Shown here one piece after another: positions 1 to 7,560 of a DNA stretch of 12,508 nt (its first letter is position 1; every line of letters begins with the position of its first letter). The notes beneath the pieces were generated by a model, which did no database searches, was not told where the DNA came from, and saw only the letters and a list, made by a program, of their open reading frames with translations. A program made the translations under genes and the position numbers. Origin of the DNA: Paraliobacillus sp044383835 (lineage in GTDB: Bacteria; Bacillota; Bacilli; Bacillales; Amphibacillaceae); contig NZ_JBISEP010000044.1 of assembly GCF_044383835.1 (NCBI RefSeq), positions 1-12,508 of the forward strand. The letters are read 5' to 3'.

Positions 1-515
1 CTTCGAGAATTAATCTATGAAGATTATCTCATCTGGAGACTGAGTTGCATACGTGTGTAGTATTTGACGCTTACATTAATACCACAGTTAAATAAGTAAT
101 CACATTATTAAAAATGACATCATTTATTCTGAATACATATGATAATGCTATGAAAATTACAATAGACAACGCTGATAAGAATTTTATTATTTTCAATTTA
201 GATGGCACCCTCTTAATTATTTAAATTTTAATACGAGTTCCCTAAATAATATTAATATTATAAGTAATATAATACCACTTTTTATAAAAGCAGCAATATA
301 AAACCATTAAAATGTAAATGAAAATTCCATATTTATGAATTAAATTTATTAATATCAGTTCTTGATATTCTAGATCCCTAAACCAAAAGTATCATAGTAT
401 TTATCCTTTGCTAATTGTTTTCACAATATCAAATTATTTTCCTTGTTATCTTTTGCACGTTTCATTTGTTATATCTATACCATTTTTATAGTGATTAATC
501 TCGGGTAGTCGCTAA
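1..515. other. AT-rich intergenic region with no recognisable gene
   Basis: I see no convincing gene here. An open frame enters from the left edge on the plus strand and stops at 58-60; its 19 codons could be the tail of a gene, but I do not recognise it. A 36-codon frame at 114-224 contains FNLDGTLL, which looks like the first motif of a HAD phosphatase, but it ends at once and has no good ribosome binding site. A perfect 16-base AT palindrome lies at 246-261 and a 7-base inverted repeat at 351-369. The very high AT content and lack of frames fit a decayed or horizontally derived spacer next to the mobile-element debris that follows. Confidence 0.6.
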
Positions 516-1033
516 ACTAAAGATGTTGGGTATGATTATGAAACAATATACGAACAAGTACATCGAATGGGACAACAATCTGTCATTGCATACAACAAGC
601 GAAATGAAAGCGAACTCCTTGGTTATGACAAACATTTCGCACCGACCTGTTTTCGTGAACATTCCTATCGTTATGATAGCTTTGATTCTAAATATGAAAC
701 AATGAAGTACACGAAACCAAAGGAGTGCAACAATTGTCCACTAGCCAACGAAGGTATCTGTCAAAAAGTTTATAAGGTGAAAATAACCGAAGACCTTCGG
801 AAATATACTGCCCCGCTCGTGGTTTACAGGATTGGAAAAATATTTTCAAACGTCGGACCGCTGTGGAACGTGTTAACGCCTATCTCAAAGAATTCTTTCA
901 ACTTAATAATGTTCGTTATCGGACAGGAGAACGTGCGAAAGTTCATTTTGACATGGTTACACTTGTTTATAATGCATCAAAACTGGCTGTAGATCGTATT
1001 CATACCCAATTAAATCAGCAACAAGCTGCATGA
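516..1033 (+). pseudogene. Decayed DDE transposase, C-terminal part, frameshifted
   Basis: This is the C-terminal third or so of an IS transposase, read across two frames. Frame one (from 516, continuing to about 814) gives a typical segment with paired cysteines (CNNCPLANEGICQ) and ends in DLRKYTAP. The reading then moves to a second frame from about 815 to the TGA at 1031-1033, giving ARGLQDWKNIFKR and RTAVERVNAYLKEFFQL, then VHFDMVTLVYNASKLA. One missing G near 815 (CCG-CTCGT instead of CCG-GCTCGT) would explain the shift. RTAVERVNAYLK fits the R-x3-E-x6-K signature around the catalytic glutamate of IS4-like DDE transposases (E codon at 866-868). A further one-base slip near 520 and stops upstream show that the 5' part, including the first two catalytic aspartates, is gone. 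The right end of the element probably lies between 1034 and 1110, but no matching left end was found. The family is judged from motif memory; exact IS assignment is not possible here. Confidence 0.85.
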
Positions 1034-1107
1034 TTTCTGTTTTTTTAAATACAATTTCGAGATTCTGTCAGTCTTTGTATTTTTAAAAAGAGCAATTGTG
1101 AAATTGA

Positions 1108-1411
1108 CTCAATGACGATGTAATTATATCAAAGAAAAGAAAATTAGTTGAAGAAATTAAGAAGGATAACATTGTTGAGAAATACCTGAATCATGCTGAA
1201 TTATAAGGTTTTTTAAAAAAATTAAATTTGTACGGATTGGAATTAGATAAAGAACGATTTTATTTATTAGCTTTTATTGGTATGCGCTTTGCAAAAGGAG
1301 GACATAGATACAACGATGAAAACTTATACACATGTTACTAAAAAAATGAAAAAGGACGCTTTCGACAAAGTAAGAACTTTATACGAAAACGACCTTTCAG
1401 ACCTTATTTAA
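1108..1411 (+). pseudogene. Tyrosine integrase (phage/ICE type) remnant, internally deleted
   Basis: A broken site-specific recombinase of the phage/ICE integrase class. The first part reads KRKLVEEIKKDNIVEKYL, then HAEL, an in-frame TAA at 1204-1206 (probably from a CAA Gln codon), then YGLELDKERFYLLAF and IGMR; the GMR arginine is the first catalytic Arg of the family. Just after it the frame shifts into CALQKEDID, consistent with a small deletion that removed the usual SGEL residues. Then, within one codon, the text jumps to TTMKTYTHVTKKMKKDAF and ends DLSDLI-stop (1409-1411). The tyrosine of YTHV corresponds to the nucleophile. So the whole middle of the catalytic domain, with the Lys and the His-x-x-Arg motif (about 160 residues in full-length relatives), is deleted, as is the N-terminal arm-binding part. 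It cannot be active. Its position against the 3' end of groEL suggests an old element insertion there. Confidence 0.82.
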
Positions 1412-1420
1412 ATATAGATC

Positions 1421-1441
1421 GTGACACAAATGTCACTTTTT
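1421..1441 (+). terminator. Intrinsic terminator after the integrase remnant
   Basis: GTGACA (1421-1426), loop CAAA, TGTCAC (1431-1436), followed on the plus strand by five T. It lies ten bases after the integrase stop and fits as that gene's own terminator. On the minus strand no T run follows the stem, so it is a poor terminator for groEL. Confidence 0.6.
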
Positions 1442-1502
1442 AACATGGTTTTAATATAATGTCATTCACAAACATTATTATACCAACGTTTGTAGGCGTT
1501 TC

Positions 1503-3134
1503 TTACATCATGCCGCCCATTCCACCCATACCGCCCATGTCAGGCATTGCAGGTGCACCGCCTTCTTCTGGAATGTCTGCTACTACTGCTTCTGTAGTTA
1601 GGAACATTGCTGCAACAGATGCTGCATTTTGAAGAGCTGAGCGTGTTACTTTCGTTGGGTCAACGATACCAGCGTCAATCATGTTTACCCATTCGCCACT
1701 AGCTGCGTTGTATCCAACACCAACTGCTTCACCTTTAAGTTTTTCAACAATAACTGAACCTTCAAGTCCAGCATTTTCAACGATTTGACGAAGTGGTTCT
1801 TCTAATGCACGCAATACGATGCTTGCACCAGTTGCTTCATCACCATCAAGTGCAAGATCTTGCACTTGCTTGTAAACGTTTAGTAGTGCTGTTCCACCAC
1901 CAGATACGATGCCTTCTTCTACTGCTGCACGAGTAGAGTTTAGTGCATCTTCAATACGTAATTTACGCTCTTTCAATTCTGTTTCTGTAGCTGCACCAAC
2001 TTTTACTACCGCTACGCCACCAGAAAGTTTTGCTAAACGCTCTTGAAGTTTTTCTTTGTCAAATTCAGAAGTCGTTTCTTCTGCTTGTGCACGGATTTGT
2101 GCAACACGTGCAGAAATTTGTTCTGGATTTCCAGCACCTTCAACGACTGTTGTATTTTCTTTCGTAACAACAACTTTAGACGCACGACCTAGTTGTTCGA
2201 TTGTTGTGTTTTTCAAGTCTAAGCCTAAGTCTTCTGTAATTACTTCTGCACCAGTTAATGTCGCGATATCTTCAAGCATTGCTTTACGACGATCACCAAA
2301 TCCAGGAGCTTTTACTGCTACTGCGTTAAATGTTCCACGAAGTTTGTTCACTACTAATGTAGCTAATGCTTCACCCTCTACATCCTCAGCAATTAAAAGA
2401 AGTGGTTTACCTTGTTGTACAACTTGTTCTAGTACAGGTAGTACTTCTTGAATATTGTTAATTTTCTTATCTGTAATCAAGATATATGGATCTTCTAATA
2501 CTGCTTCCATTTTATCTTGATCAGTAACCATGTATGGAGAAGAGTATCCACGATCAAATTGCATACCTTCCACGACTTCAAGCTCGGTGTTAAAGCCTTT
2601 GGACTCCTCAATCGTAATTACCCCATCATTCCCAACGCGCTCCATCGCTTCAGCAATTAACTGACCTACTTCATCATCACCAGATGAAATAGAAGCAACT
2701 TGGGCAATGGACTCTCTTCCTTCAATTGGTTTAGATATCTTGCGTAGCTCTTCTGTCGCTAGTTCAACCGCTTTTTCAATTCCACGGCGGACACCTACAG
2801 GATTTGCTCCGGATGCGACGTTTTTTAATCCTTCTTGGATCATTGCTTGTGCTAAAACAGTTGCAGTTGTTGTACCGTCACCAGCAACATCATTTGTTTG
2901 TGATGCTACTTCAGATACTAGTTGTGCACCCATGTTTTCAAATTCATCTTCTAACTCAATTTCTTTTGCGATCGTTACCCCATCATTTGTAATTAGAGGT
3001 GAACCGTATTTTTTACCTAAAACAACGTTACGCCCTTTTGGTCCTAATGTTACTTTTACTGCATTTGCTAATGTATCAACACCACGTAGCATTGAGCGAC
3101 GAGCATCTTCACTAAACTTAATTTCTTTAGCCAT
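1503..3134 (-). CDS. groEL: Chaperonin GroEL (Hsp60), 543 aa
   Basis: The 60-kDa subunit of the double-ring chaperonin, which encapsulates non-native proteins in the cytoplasm with ATP and GroES. Full length for the family. The nucleotide pocket is visible at the N-terminus (TLGPKGRNV at 29-37, NDGVTIAKEIELED from 50, and GDGTTTAT from 85 with the catalytic Asp at 86), and the second equatorial part has EDALNSTRAAVEEG and SGGGTALL. The protein ends in the usual flexible GGM tail (GGMGGMGGMM). The start is set by AGGAGGG nine bases upstream of the ATG. It lies 52 bases after groES with no terminator or promoter visible between, so it is the second gene of the groESL operon and shares its CIRCE control. 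No canonical terminator is visible in the roughly 90 bases after the stop; integrase debris begins there. The reading frame shows no defect. Confidence 0.99.
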   Translation of the reverse strand: MAKEIKFSEDARRSMLRGVDTLANAVKVTLGPKGRNVVLGKKYGSPLITNDGVTIAKEIELEDEFENMGAQLVSEVASQTNDVAGDGTTTATVLAQAMIQEGLKNVASGANPVGVRRGIEKAVELATEELRKISKPIEGRESIAQVASISSGDDEVGQLIAEAMERVGNDGVITIEESKGFNTELEVVEGMQFDRGYSSPYMVTDQDKMEAVLEDPYILITDKKINNIQEVLPVLEQVVQQGKPLLLIAEDVEGEALATLVVNKLRGTFNAVAVKAPGFGDRRKAMLEDIATLTGAEVITEDLGLDLKNTTIEQLGRASKVVVTKENTTVVEGAGNPEQISARVAQIRAQAEETTSEFDKEKLQERLAKLSGGVAVVKVGAATETELKERKLRIEDALNSTRAAVEEGIVSGGGTALLNVYKQVQDLALDGDEATGASIVLRALEEPLRQIVENAGLEGSVIVEKLKGEAVGVGYNAASGEWVNMIDAGIVDPTKVTRSALQNAASVAAMFLTTEAVVADIPEEGGAPAMPDMGGMGGMGGMM

Positions 3135-3186
3135 CTTAATAAGCCCTCCTAAATTCGTAATTAAGTATATTATTTGTATTCTTCAT

Positions 3187-3471
3187 TTAGCCAATAACAG
3201 CTAAAATATCATTTTCTCGAAGAATTAAGTATTCTTTTCCTTCATATTTCACTTCTGTTCCTGCGAACTTAGAGAAAATAATCGTATTTCCTTCAGCAAC
3301 CTCTGGAGCGATTTTTTTCCCGTTATCTGTTACACGACCAGAACCTACTGCAACAACTTTTCCTTCTTGTGGTTTTTCTTTCGCAGAATCTGGTAATACA
3401 ATTCCACTTGCAGTTTTTTCTTCTTGTTCTACGAGTTCAATAATGACACGATCACCTAATGGCTTTAGCAT
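3187..3471 (-). CDS. groES: Co-chaperonin GroES (Hsp10), 94 aa
   Basis: The heptameric lid that caps GroEL and closes the folding chamber. The protein starts MLKPLGDRVIIELVEQEEKT, carries the mobile loop that docks on GroEL (EEKTASGIVLPDSA, about 17-30) and ends EYLILRENDILAVIG, all typical. I chose the ATG at 3469-3471 because AAGGAGGG sits seven bases upstream and it gives the standard 94-residue protein. A frame-extending ATG nine codons earlier would add MKIMKEGFL, put the Shine-Dalgarno inside the gene, and is unlikely. First gene of the groESL operon. Confidence 0.98.
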   Translation of the reverse strand: MLKPLGDRVIIELVEQEEKTASGIVLPDSAKEKPQEGKVVAVGSGRVTDNGKKIAPEVAEGNTIIFSKFAGTEVKYEGKEYLILRENDILAVIG

Positions 3472-3514
3472 CAAAAAACCCTCCTTCATTATTTTCAATA
3501 TGTTTTTTTCTATT

Positions 3515-3541
3515 TTAGCACTCGGCTATGAAGAGTGCTAA
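3515..3541 (-). promoter_or_regulatory. CIRCE operator (HrcA binding site)
   Basis: A perfect consensus inverted repeat: TTAGCACTC (3515-3523), nine-base spacer, GAGTGCTAA (3533-3541). CIRCE is bound by the HrcA repressor and derepressed on heat or protein-folding stress. It lies just downstream of the expected transcription start of groES, in the 5' leader, where it can act as both DNA operator and mRNA hairpin. Confidence 0.98.
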
Positions 3542-3551
3542 CACAATTATT

Positions 3552-3580
3552 ATAATAATGAATTACTTTTTATTTTGCAA
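3552..3580 (-). promoter_or_regulatory. Sigma-A-type promoter of groESL
   Basis: On the minus strand, TTGCAA (3575-3580) and TATTAT (3552-3557) are separated by 17 bases; each is one or two bases from consensus. The predicted start falls near 3545, directly before CIRCE. Confidence 0.75.
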
Positions 3581-3647
3581 GTATTATGATGTATTTTTTC
3601 AAAAAAATTTTCTATCTTTTTCTACAAAATCGTCATAAACGTACTAA

Positions 3648-3677
3648 TTCAATTCTATTCATATAATATGTTAAAAT
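3648..3677 (+). promoter_or_regulatory. Possible weak promoter of the ydiL-ydiK pair
   Basis: TTCAAT (3648-3653), 18-base spacer, TAAAAT (3672-3677). A consensus TATAAT at 3662-3667 is an alternative -10 but has no good -35 partner. A promoter must lie in this divergent gap; the exact one is uncertain. Confidence 0.35.
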
Positions 3678-3719
3678 ACATTTGTTAAACAAATTTTAAA
3701 AAAGAGGAGTCGTTTATCG

Positions 3720-4439
3720 TTGGAAAAAAGATATTTGTACATATTATTAACATACATATTGATGCAGCTATCGTCTATTCCGGTTGCTATTATTATAAAA
3801 GCATCCAGTATTAGTAAAACGTATTATTCAATAATTGGAACAAGCTGGACGATCTTTAGCTTTACTGTTGCTTTAATCATTATGGTGTATCTATTAAAAC
3901 CAGAAAGGAATTTGCGCAAGCATCCTGATGCAGCAAGTTTAGGCATGGTGATTATTTGGTCCATTATAGGAATCGTTATGGCTATGTTAGGCCAAGGCAT
4001 AATGAATCTAATTCAAACATTTTTACTAGGTATTGAGCCTGGATCAGAAAACACACAAAATATTATGGCACTTGCACGGGCTACACCAATCTTTATTATT
4101 GTCGTTGCCATTATCGGGCCAATTTTAGAAGAAATCGTGTTTCGTAAAATTATTTTTGGTGAAGTATATAAACGTACCAATTTTTTCATTGGTGCCTTAG
4201 CATCAGGATTAATATTCGCTGTCGTCCACGCTGATTTTAAAAATACGTTAATTTATTTAACGATTGGATTCGTTTTTGCTTTTATCTATGTACAATCCAA
4301 ACGAATTATTGTACCAATCATTGCACACTCGACTATGAATGCAGTCGTGGTGATTGCGCAGTTGAGCATCAGCCCTGAAGAATTAAACCGGATGCTAGAA
4401 CAGTATGAGAAAATACAAATGATCGTTTTTGGGGGCTAA
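3720..4439 (+). CDS. ydiL: CPBP-family intramembrane protease-like protein (YdiL-like), 239 aa
   Basis: A polytopic membrane protein of the CPBP/Abi family (CaaX protease and bacteriocin-processing relatives; glutamic intramembrane proteases). All three family motifs are present: EEIVFR (137-142; E-E-x3-R), FAVVH (166-170; F-x3-H) and HSTMN (203-207; H-x3-N). About six to eight hydrophobic segments can be counted, for example 7-27, 40-58, 74-95, 122-136, 156-170, 177-190 and 197-214. The start is TTG, with GAGGAG ten bases upstream; no nearby ATG fits the length. It is divergent from groES and followed directly by the YdiK-like gene. The position next to groES matches ydiL of B. subtilis. The substrate is unknown; the motifs suggest an active enzyme, but that is inference. 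Confidence 0.9.
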   Translation: MEKRYLYILLTYILMQLSSIPVAIIIKASSISKTYYSIIGTSWTIFSFTVALIIMVYLLKPERNLRKHPDAASLGMVIIWSIIGIVMAMLGQGIMNLIQTFLLGIEPGSENTQNIMALARATPIFIIVVAIIGPILEEIVFRKIIFGEVYKRTNFFIGALASGLIFAVVHADFKNTLIYLTIGFVFAFIYVQSKRIIVPIIAHSTMNAVVVIAQLSISPEELNRMLEQYEKIQMIVFGG

Positions 4440-4446
4440 ACTTCGA

Positions 4447-4650
4447 ATGAAACATTCACCTTTACCTTTAGCTGTTATGTATTTTATTATCGGTGTCTCC
4501 TTTACTTTTTTCGGCATCGAATCGGCGCAAGGTACACTGTGGAATTTTTTCACCGTTTCACTTGCAATTTTTGCTACATTTAACTTTGCTATAACCATTC
4601 GATTAGTAGCATTACACATACATGTCAAACGTACAAAAAAGAAAAAATAA
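4447..4650 (+). CDS. ydiK: Small membrane protein, YdiK-like (DUF4305), 67 aa
   Basis: A short protein with two hydrophobic segments (about 5-23 and 30-54) and a strongly basic tail (HVKRTKKKK), which by the positive-inside rule should be cytoplasmic. The sequence and the place between ydiL and rex match B. subtilis YdiK; function is unknown. I chose the ATG at 4447, which has GGGGG (4431-4435) eleven bases upstream. A TTG at 4429 would overlap the end of ydiL and add six residues, but would have no ribosome binding site of its own. Seven bases separate the ydiL stop from this start, so the two genes are co-transcribed and possibly translationally coupled. Confidence 0.8.
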   Translation: MKHSPLPLAVMYFIIGVSFTFFGIESAQGTLWNFFTVSLAIFATFNFAITIRLVALHIHVKRTKKKK

Positions 4651-4685
4651 ATATGCATTCACACATATCTGAGTAGTTGAAACAA

Positions 4686-4722
4686 AAAGGTAGTGACATT
4701 CCCTTACAATGCCACTACCTTT
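4686..4722. terminator. Bidirectional terminator shared by ydiK and rex
   Basis: AAAGGTAGTG (4686-4695), one mismatch, CATT, seven-base loop, AATG, one mismatch, CACTACCTTT (4713-4722). A T-rich stretch follows on both strands (TTTCTTCT on plus, TTTTTGTTT on minus). It starts three bases from the rex stop codon. Confidence 0.9.
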
Positions 4723-4725
4723 CTT

Positions 4726-5367
4726 CTATTCTTCTGCTTCTGGAGAATAATGCTTCATAAAATAAATTAATGATTGGAGTTCTACTGCTAAATCAATATG
4801 ATGGACTCGTACTTTATCAGGTACTGTTATTCGAGCTGGCGTAAAGTTCAATATTCCACTTATCCCCGCTTCAATTAATCTTTCTGTAATGGATTGTGCT
4901 TCTAGTCCCGGAACAGTTAAAATCGCTGCTTGAACATTACCAAGATACTTCTCCAGATCATCAATATGATAGATCGGTACTCCACCTATCTCTTGATTAA
5001 CTTTATCAGGACTTGTATCAAAAGCCATTTCAATTTTTGTGTTATTGTTTTTGGTGAAATTATAGTTCAGAAATGCTGTACCTAGATTACCAACACCAAT
5101 AAGGGCAACATTGGTTATTTCATCCTGATCTAATGTTTTTCTAAAGAAACCGAGTAAGTATTCGACATTATATCCATACCCTTTCTTTCCTAATGCACCA
5201 AAGTAGGAAAAGTCTCTACGTATAGTTGCTGAATCCACTTTAACCGCTTCACTCAACTCTTTAGAAGATACGCGCGATTTTCCTTGAAGGTACAAATTAT
5301 TTAGAAAGCGATAATAAAGTGGCAAACGTTTCGCTGTTGCTTGCGGTATTTTAGTATGTTCTGACAT
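4726..5367 (-). CDS. rex: Redox-sensing transcriptional repressor Rex, 213 aa
   Basis: A dimeric repressor that senses the NADH/NAD+ ratio and releases DNA when NADH is high, controlling fermentation and respiration genes. The N-terminal winged helix-turn-helix is at about 1-75, with recognition helix residues DSATIRRDFSYFG (45-57) and the conserved GKKGYGYNV wing (60-68). The C-terminal Rossmann domain has GVGNLG (91-96; G-x-G-x-x-G), the acidic residue of the NADH ribose site in FDTSP (Asp117), and PARITVP (177-183). Length is typical. AAGGGG eight bases before the ATG supports the start. It is transcribed alone, divergent from the ABC-F gene. In B. subtilis, moaC and tatAy-tatCy lie around this gene; they are absent here. 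Confidence 0.97.
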   Translation of the reverse strand: MSEHTKIPQATAKRLPLYYRFLNNLYLQGKSRVSSKELSEAVKVDSATIRRDFSYFGALGKKGYGYNVEYLLGFFRKTLDQDEITNVALIGVGNLGTAFLNYNFTKNNNTKIEMAFDTSPDKVNQEIGGVPIYHIDDLEKYLGNVQAAILTVPGLEAQSITERLIEAGISGILNFTPARITVPDKVRVHHIDLAVELQSLIYFMKHYSPEAEE

Positions 5368-5440
5368 GTTCCATTCCCCTTCTATTCATATTACCCCTAT
5401 TGTTTGTTCTCCAAAAAATTTATTTAGTAGAACTTTATTT

Positions 5441-5467
5441 ATTATATCTGTATCTATATCTTAACAA
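5441..5467 (-). promoter_or_regulatory. Possible promoter of rex
   Basis: On the minus strand, a consensus TATAAT (5441-5446) is preceded by TTGTTA (5462-5467) at a short 15-base spacing. The -10 is good; the -35 is uncertain. It would give a leader of roughly 65 bases. Confidence 0.4.
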
Positions 5468-5482
5468 AAAATCAAACATATG

Positions 5483-5500
5483 TCGTGAAGAATTACACGT
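5483..5500. promoter_or_regulatory. Weak Rex-box-like palindrome
   Basis: TCGTGAA-GAAT-TACACGT resembles the Rex operator TTGTGAA-N4-TTCACAA, with the left half matching at six of seven bases and the right half at only four. It lies upstream of the suggested rex -35. It may be chance. Confidence 0.2.
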
Positions 5501-5547
5501 ACTACTTATAGTATAGACATTTTTTATTTATATACCTAACCATTTGC

Positions 5548-5575
5548 TTGCTAGTTAAACAAAAATTGCGATAAA
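5548..5575 (+). promoter_or_regulatory. Possible promoter of the ABC-F gene
   Basis: TTGCTA (5548-5553), 16-base spacer, GATAAA (5570-5575), with TG at 5567-5568 making an extended -10. The leader would be under 25 bases and hold GAGGTG. Confidence 0.4.
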
Positions 5576-5599
5576 CTAAGTATTATGAGGTGAAAAAAG

Positions 5600-7525
5600 A
5601 TGATATTAATGCAAATCAATCAGTTATCGAAGCGCTATGGTGCGGAACTGATTCTATCAAATATAAAGTTAGAGATAAAATCGAACGATAGAATTGCTAT
5701 TGTAGGCAGAAACGGTGCAGGAAAATCAACATTATTAAAAATTATGGCCGATGTGCTCTCTTATGATGAGGGAGACATACATAAACCTAAACATGTTACA
5801 CTTGGCTATCTAGCACAAAATACAGGATTAGAAACAAATGAAACCATTTGGAATGAAATGTTGTCCGTTTTTGCTGAGTTAATTGAAACGGAAGACAAAC
5901 TTAGAGCAATGGAGCAGCAAATGGGTAATCCTACATTAATGGAGGATAATTCGCGATATCAGCAACTACTTCACAGTTATGACCAACTGCAAGAGGATTT
6001 CAAAAAAAATGGTGGCTATCAATACGAGGCTGACATTAAAGCTGTTTTAAATGGTCTCAACTTCAAAGAATTTGATCTAGCTACGCCAATTAATGAACTT
6101 AGTGGTGGTCAAAAAACGCGTTTAGCTTTAGGTAAACTACTACTATCAAAGCCAGACGTTTTAATTTTGGATGAACCGACAAACCATTTAGACATTGAAA
6201 CATTGACTTGGCTAGAAGTTTATTTAAATAATTATCACGGAGCCGTTGTTATCGTTTCCCACGATCGATACTTTCTTGATAAGACAGTGAATACGATTTA
6301 TGAGATCTCACGCCATCAATCGAAGAAATATCACGGGAACTACACAAAATACTTAGTCCAAAAGGCTGCTGACTATGAGCGAGAAATGAAGGAATTTGAA
6401 AAGCAACAAACAGAAATAAAACGTATGGAAGATTTTGTTCAAAGAAATTTGGCTCGAGCTTCTACAACAAAACGCGCACAAAGTAGAAGAAAGCAATTAG
6501 AGAAAATAGAACGAATGGACAAACCAAAAGGGGATGAAGGGTCTGCCTCCTTTAGCTTTACTATTAACCAACGAAGTGGCAATGATGTGATCAAAGTAAA
6601 AGAATTAGCTTTTCATTATGATGATACCGATGATCCAATCTTCTCTGATCTATCCTTCCAAGTATCACGTGGGGACCGGATTGCTTTAGTTGGGCCAAAC
6701 GGTGTAGGGAAAACAACTTTATTAAAAACAATAACTGGCGATCTTCATCCATCCAATGGTGATATTCAAATAGGTTCTAAAGTAGACATCGGTTACTATG
6801 ATCAAGAACAAACGAAACTCCATTCAACCAAATCTGTACTTATGGAATTATGGGATGATTATCCAATGATAGATGAAAAAGATATACGGACAACACTGGG
6901 GAATTTTTTGTTTTCCGGAGATGATGTACTTAAAACGGTATCTGCTTTAAGTGGTGGTGAAAAAGCTAGACTTGCATTAGCAAAATTAATGATGCAAAAA
7001 GCAAATTTATTAATACTTGATGAGCCGACGAACCATTTGGATCTCGATAGTAAGGAAGTATTAGAGGCTGCGTTAATCGACTTTCCTGGTACAATTATTT
7101 TTGTATCACACGATCGTTATTTTATTAATGAAATTGCATCAGAAGTGTTAGAAATGCAGCCTGAAGGATCAAGCCTTTATCTTGGTGATTATGATTATTA
7201 CTTAGAAAAAAAGCAAGAAGCATTTGAGCTAGCACAATTACAAGTTCAAGAAAAGGAAACAGAAGAAAAGCAAGCCGTAAAGTCCAGCTTCCACCAAGAT
7301 AAAGCACGAAAGCAAGAGCAACGAAAAATAGAACGACGTATAGAAGAAATCGAGCGTAAGATTGAGAAGTTAGAAGCAGCTGTTGAAAATAATGAAGCAT
7401 TACTTTGTAAACCGTATATCTTCCAAGACCATGAAAAGGCACTAACATTAACAACAGAAAATGAACAAGTAAATGCTCAAATTGAACAATTGATGGTTGA
7501 ATGGGAAGCATTGCAAGAAGAGTAA
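5600..7525 (+). CDS. ydiF: ABC-F family ATPase (YdiF-like), 641 aa
   Basis: A soluble protein with two ABC domains and no membrane segments. ABC-F proteins bind the ribosomal E site and act on stalled or special translation states; some give antibiotic resistance. Domain 1: Walker A GRNGAGKST (from 36), signature LSGGQ (167-171), Walker B LILDEPTNHLD (Asp191, Glu192). A charged helical linker (about 255-310, rich in KR and E) is the part that reaches the P-site tRNA. Domain 2: GPNGVGKTT (from 365), LSGGE (450-454), LILDEPTNHLD (Asp474, Glu475). Both catalytic glutamates are present. Residues 540-641 form a long Glu/Lys-rich coiled coil. The start MILMQINQLSK has GAGGTG seven bases upstream. 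Sequence and place (convergent with tsaD) match B. subtilis YdiF. Linker type points to housekeeping, not known resistance, but this cannot be proved by reading. No strong terminator follows on this strand; the DnaA-box cluster begins 35 bases later. Confidence 0.93.
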   Translation: MILMQINQLSKRYGAELILSNIKLEIKSNDRIAIVGRNGAGKSTLLKIMADVLSYDEGDIHKPKHVTLGYLAQNTGLETNETIWNEMLSVFAELIETEDKLRAMEQQMGNPTLMEDNSRYQQLLHSYDQLQEDFKKNGGYQYEADIKAVLNGLNFKEFDLATPINELSGGQKTRLALGKLLLSKPDVLILDEPTNHLDIETLTWLEVYLNNYHGAVVIVSHDRYFLDKTVNTIYEISRHQSKKYHGNYTKYLVQKAADYEREMKEFEKQQTEIKRMEDFVQRNLARASTTKRAQSRRKQLEKIERMDKPKGDEGSASFSFTINQRSGNDVIKVKELAFHYDDTDDPIFSDLSFQVSRGDRIALVGPNGVGKTTLLKTITGDLHPSNGDIQIGSKVDIGYYDQEQTKLHSTKSVLMELWDDYPMIDEKDIRTTLGNFLFSGDDVLKTVSALSGGEKARLALAKLMMQKANLLILDEPTNHLDLDSKEVLEAALIDFPGTIIFVSHDRYFINEIASEVLEMQPEGSSLYLGDYDYYLEKKQEAFELAQLQVQEKETEEKQAVKSSFHQDKARKQEQRKIERRIEEIERKIEKLEAAVENNEALLCKPYIFQDHEKALTLTTENEQVNAQIEQLMVEWEALQEE

Positions 7526-7560
7526 AGAATAACTTAAAAATGAATACTAGTTGAACAGAT

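Noticed and set aside
114..224. 36-codon plus-strand frame containing FNLDGTLL, like a HAD phosphatase first motif
   Set aside because: It stops two residues after the motif, has no ribosome binding site, and nothing downstream continues the fold in any frame; in such AT-rich DNA the match may be chance.
1468..1493. ACAAAC / GTTTGT inverted repeat as the groEL terminator
   Set aside because: The stem is six AT-rich pairs with a 14-base loop and no T run follows on the minus strand.
2056..3204. Plus-strand open frames opposite groEL and groES
   Set aside because: They are antisense to conserved chaperonin codons, with low-complexity Ser/Thr-rich translations and no support of their own.
7125..7511. 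Minus-strand 128-residue hydrophobic frame opposite the end of ydiF
   Set aside because: It is antisense to the Glu/Lys-rich coiled coil; such codons read as Leu/Phe-rich in reverse, which mimics a membrane protein.
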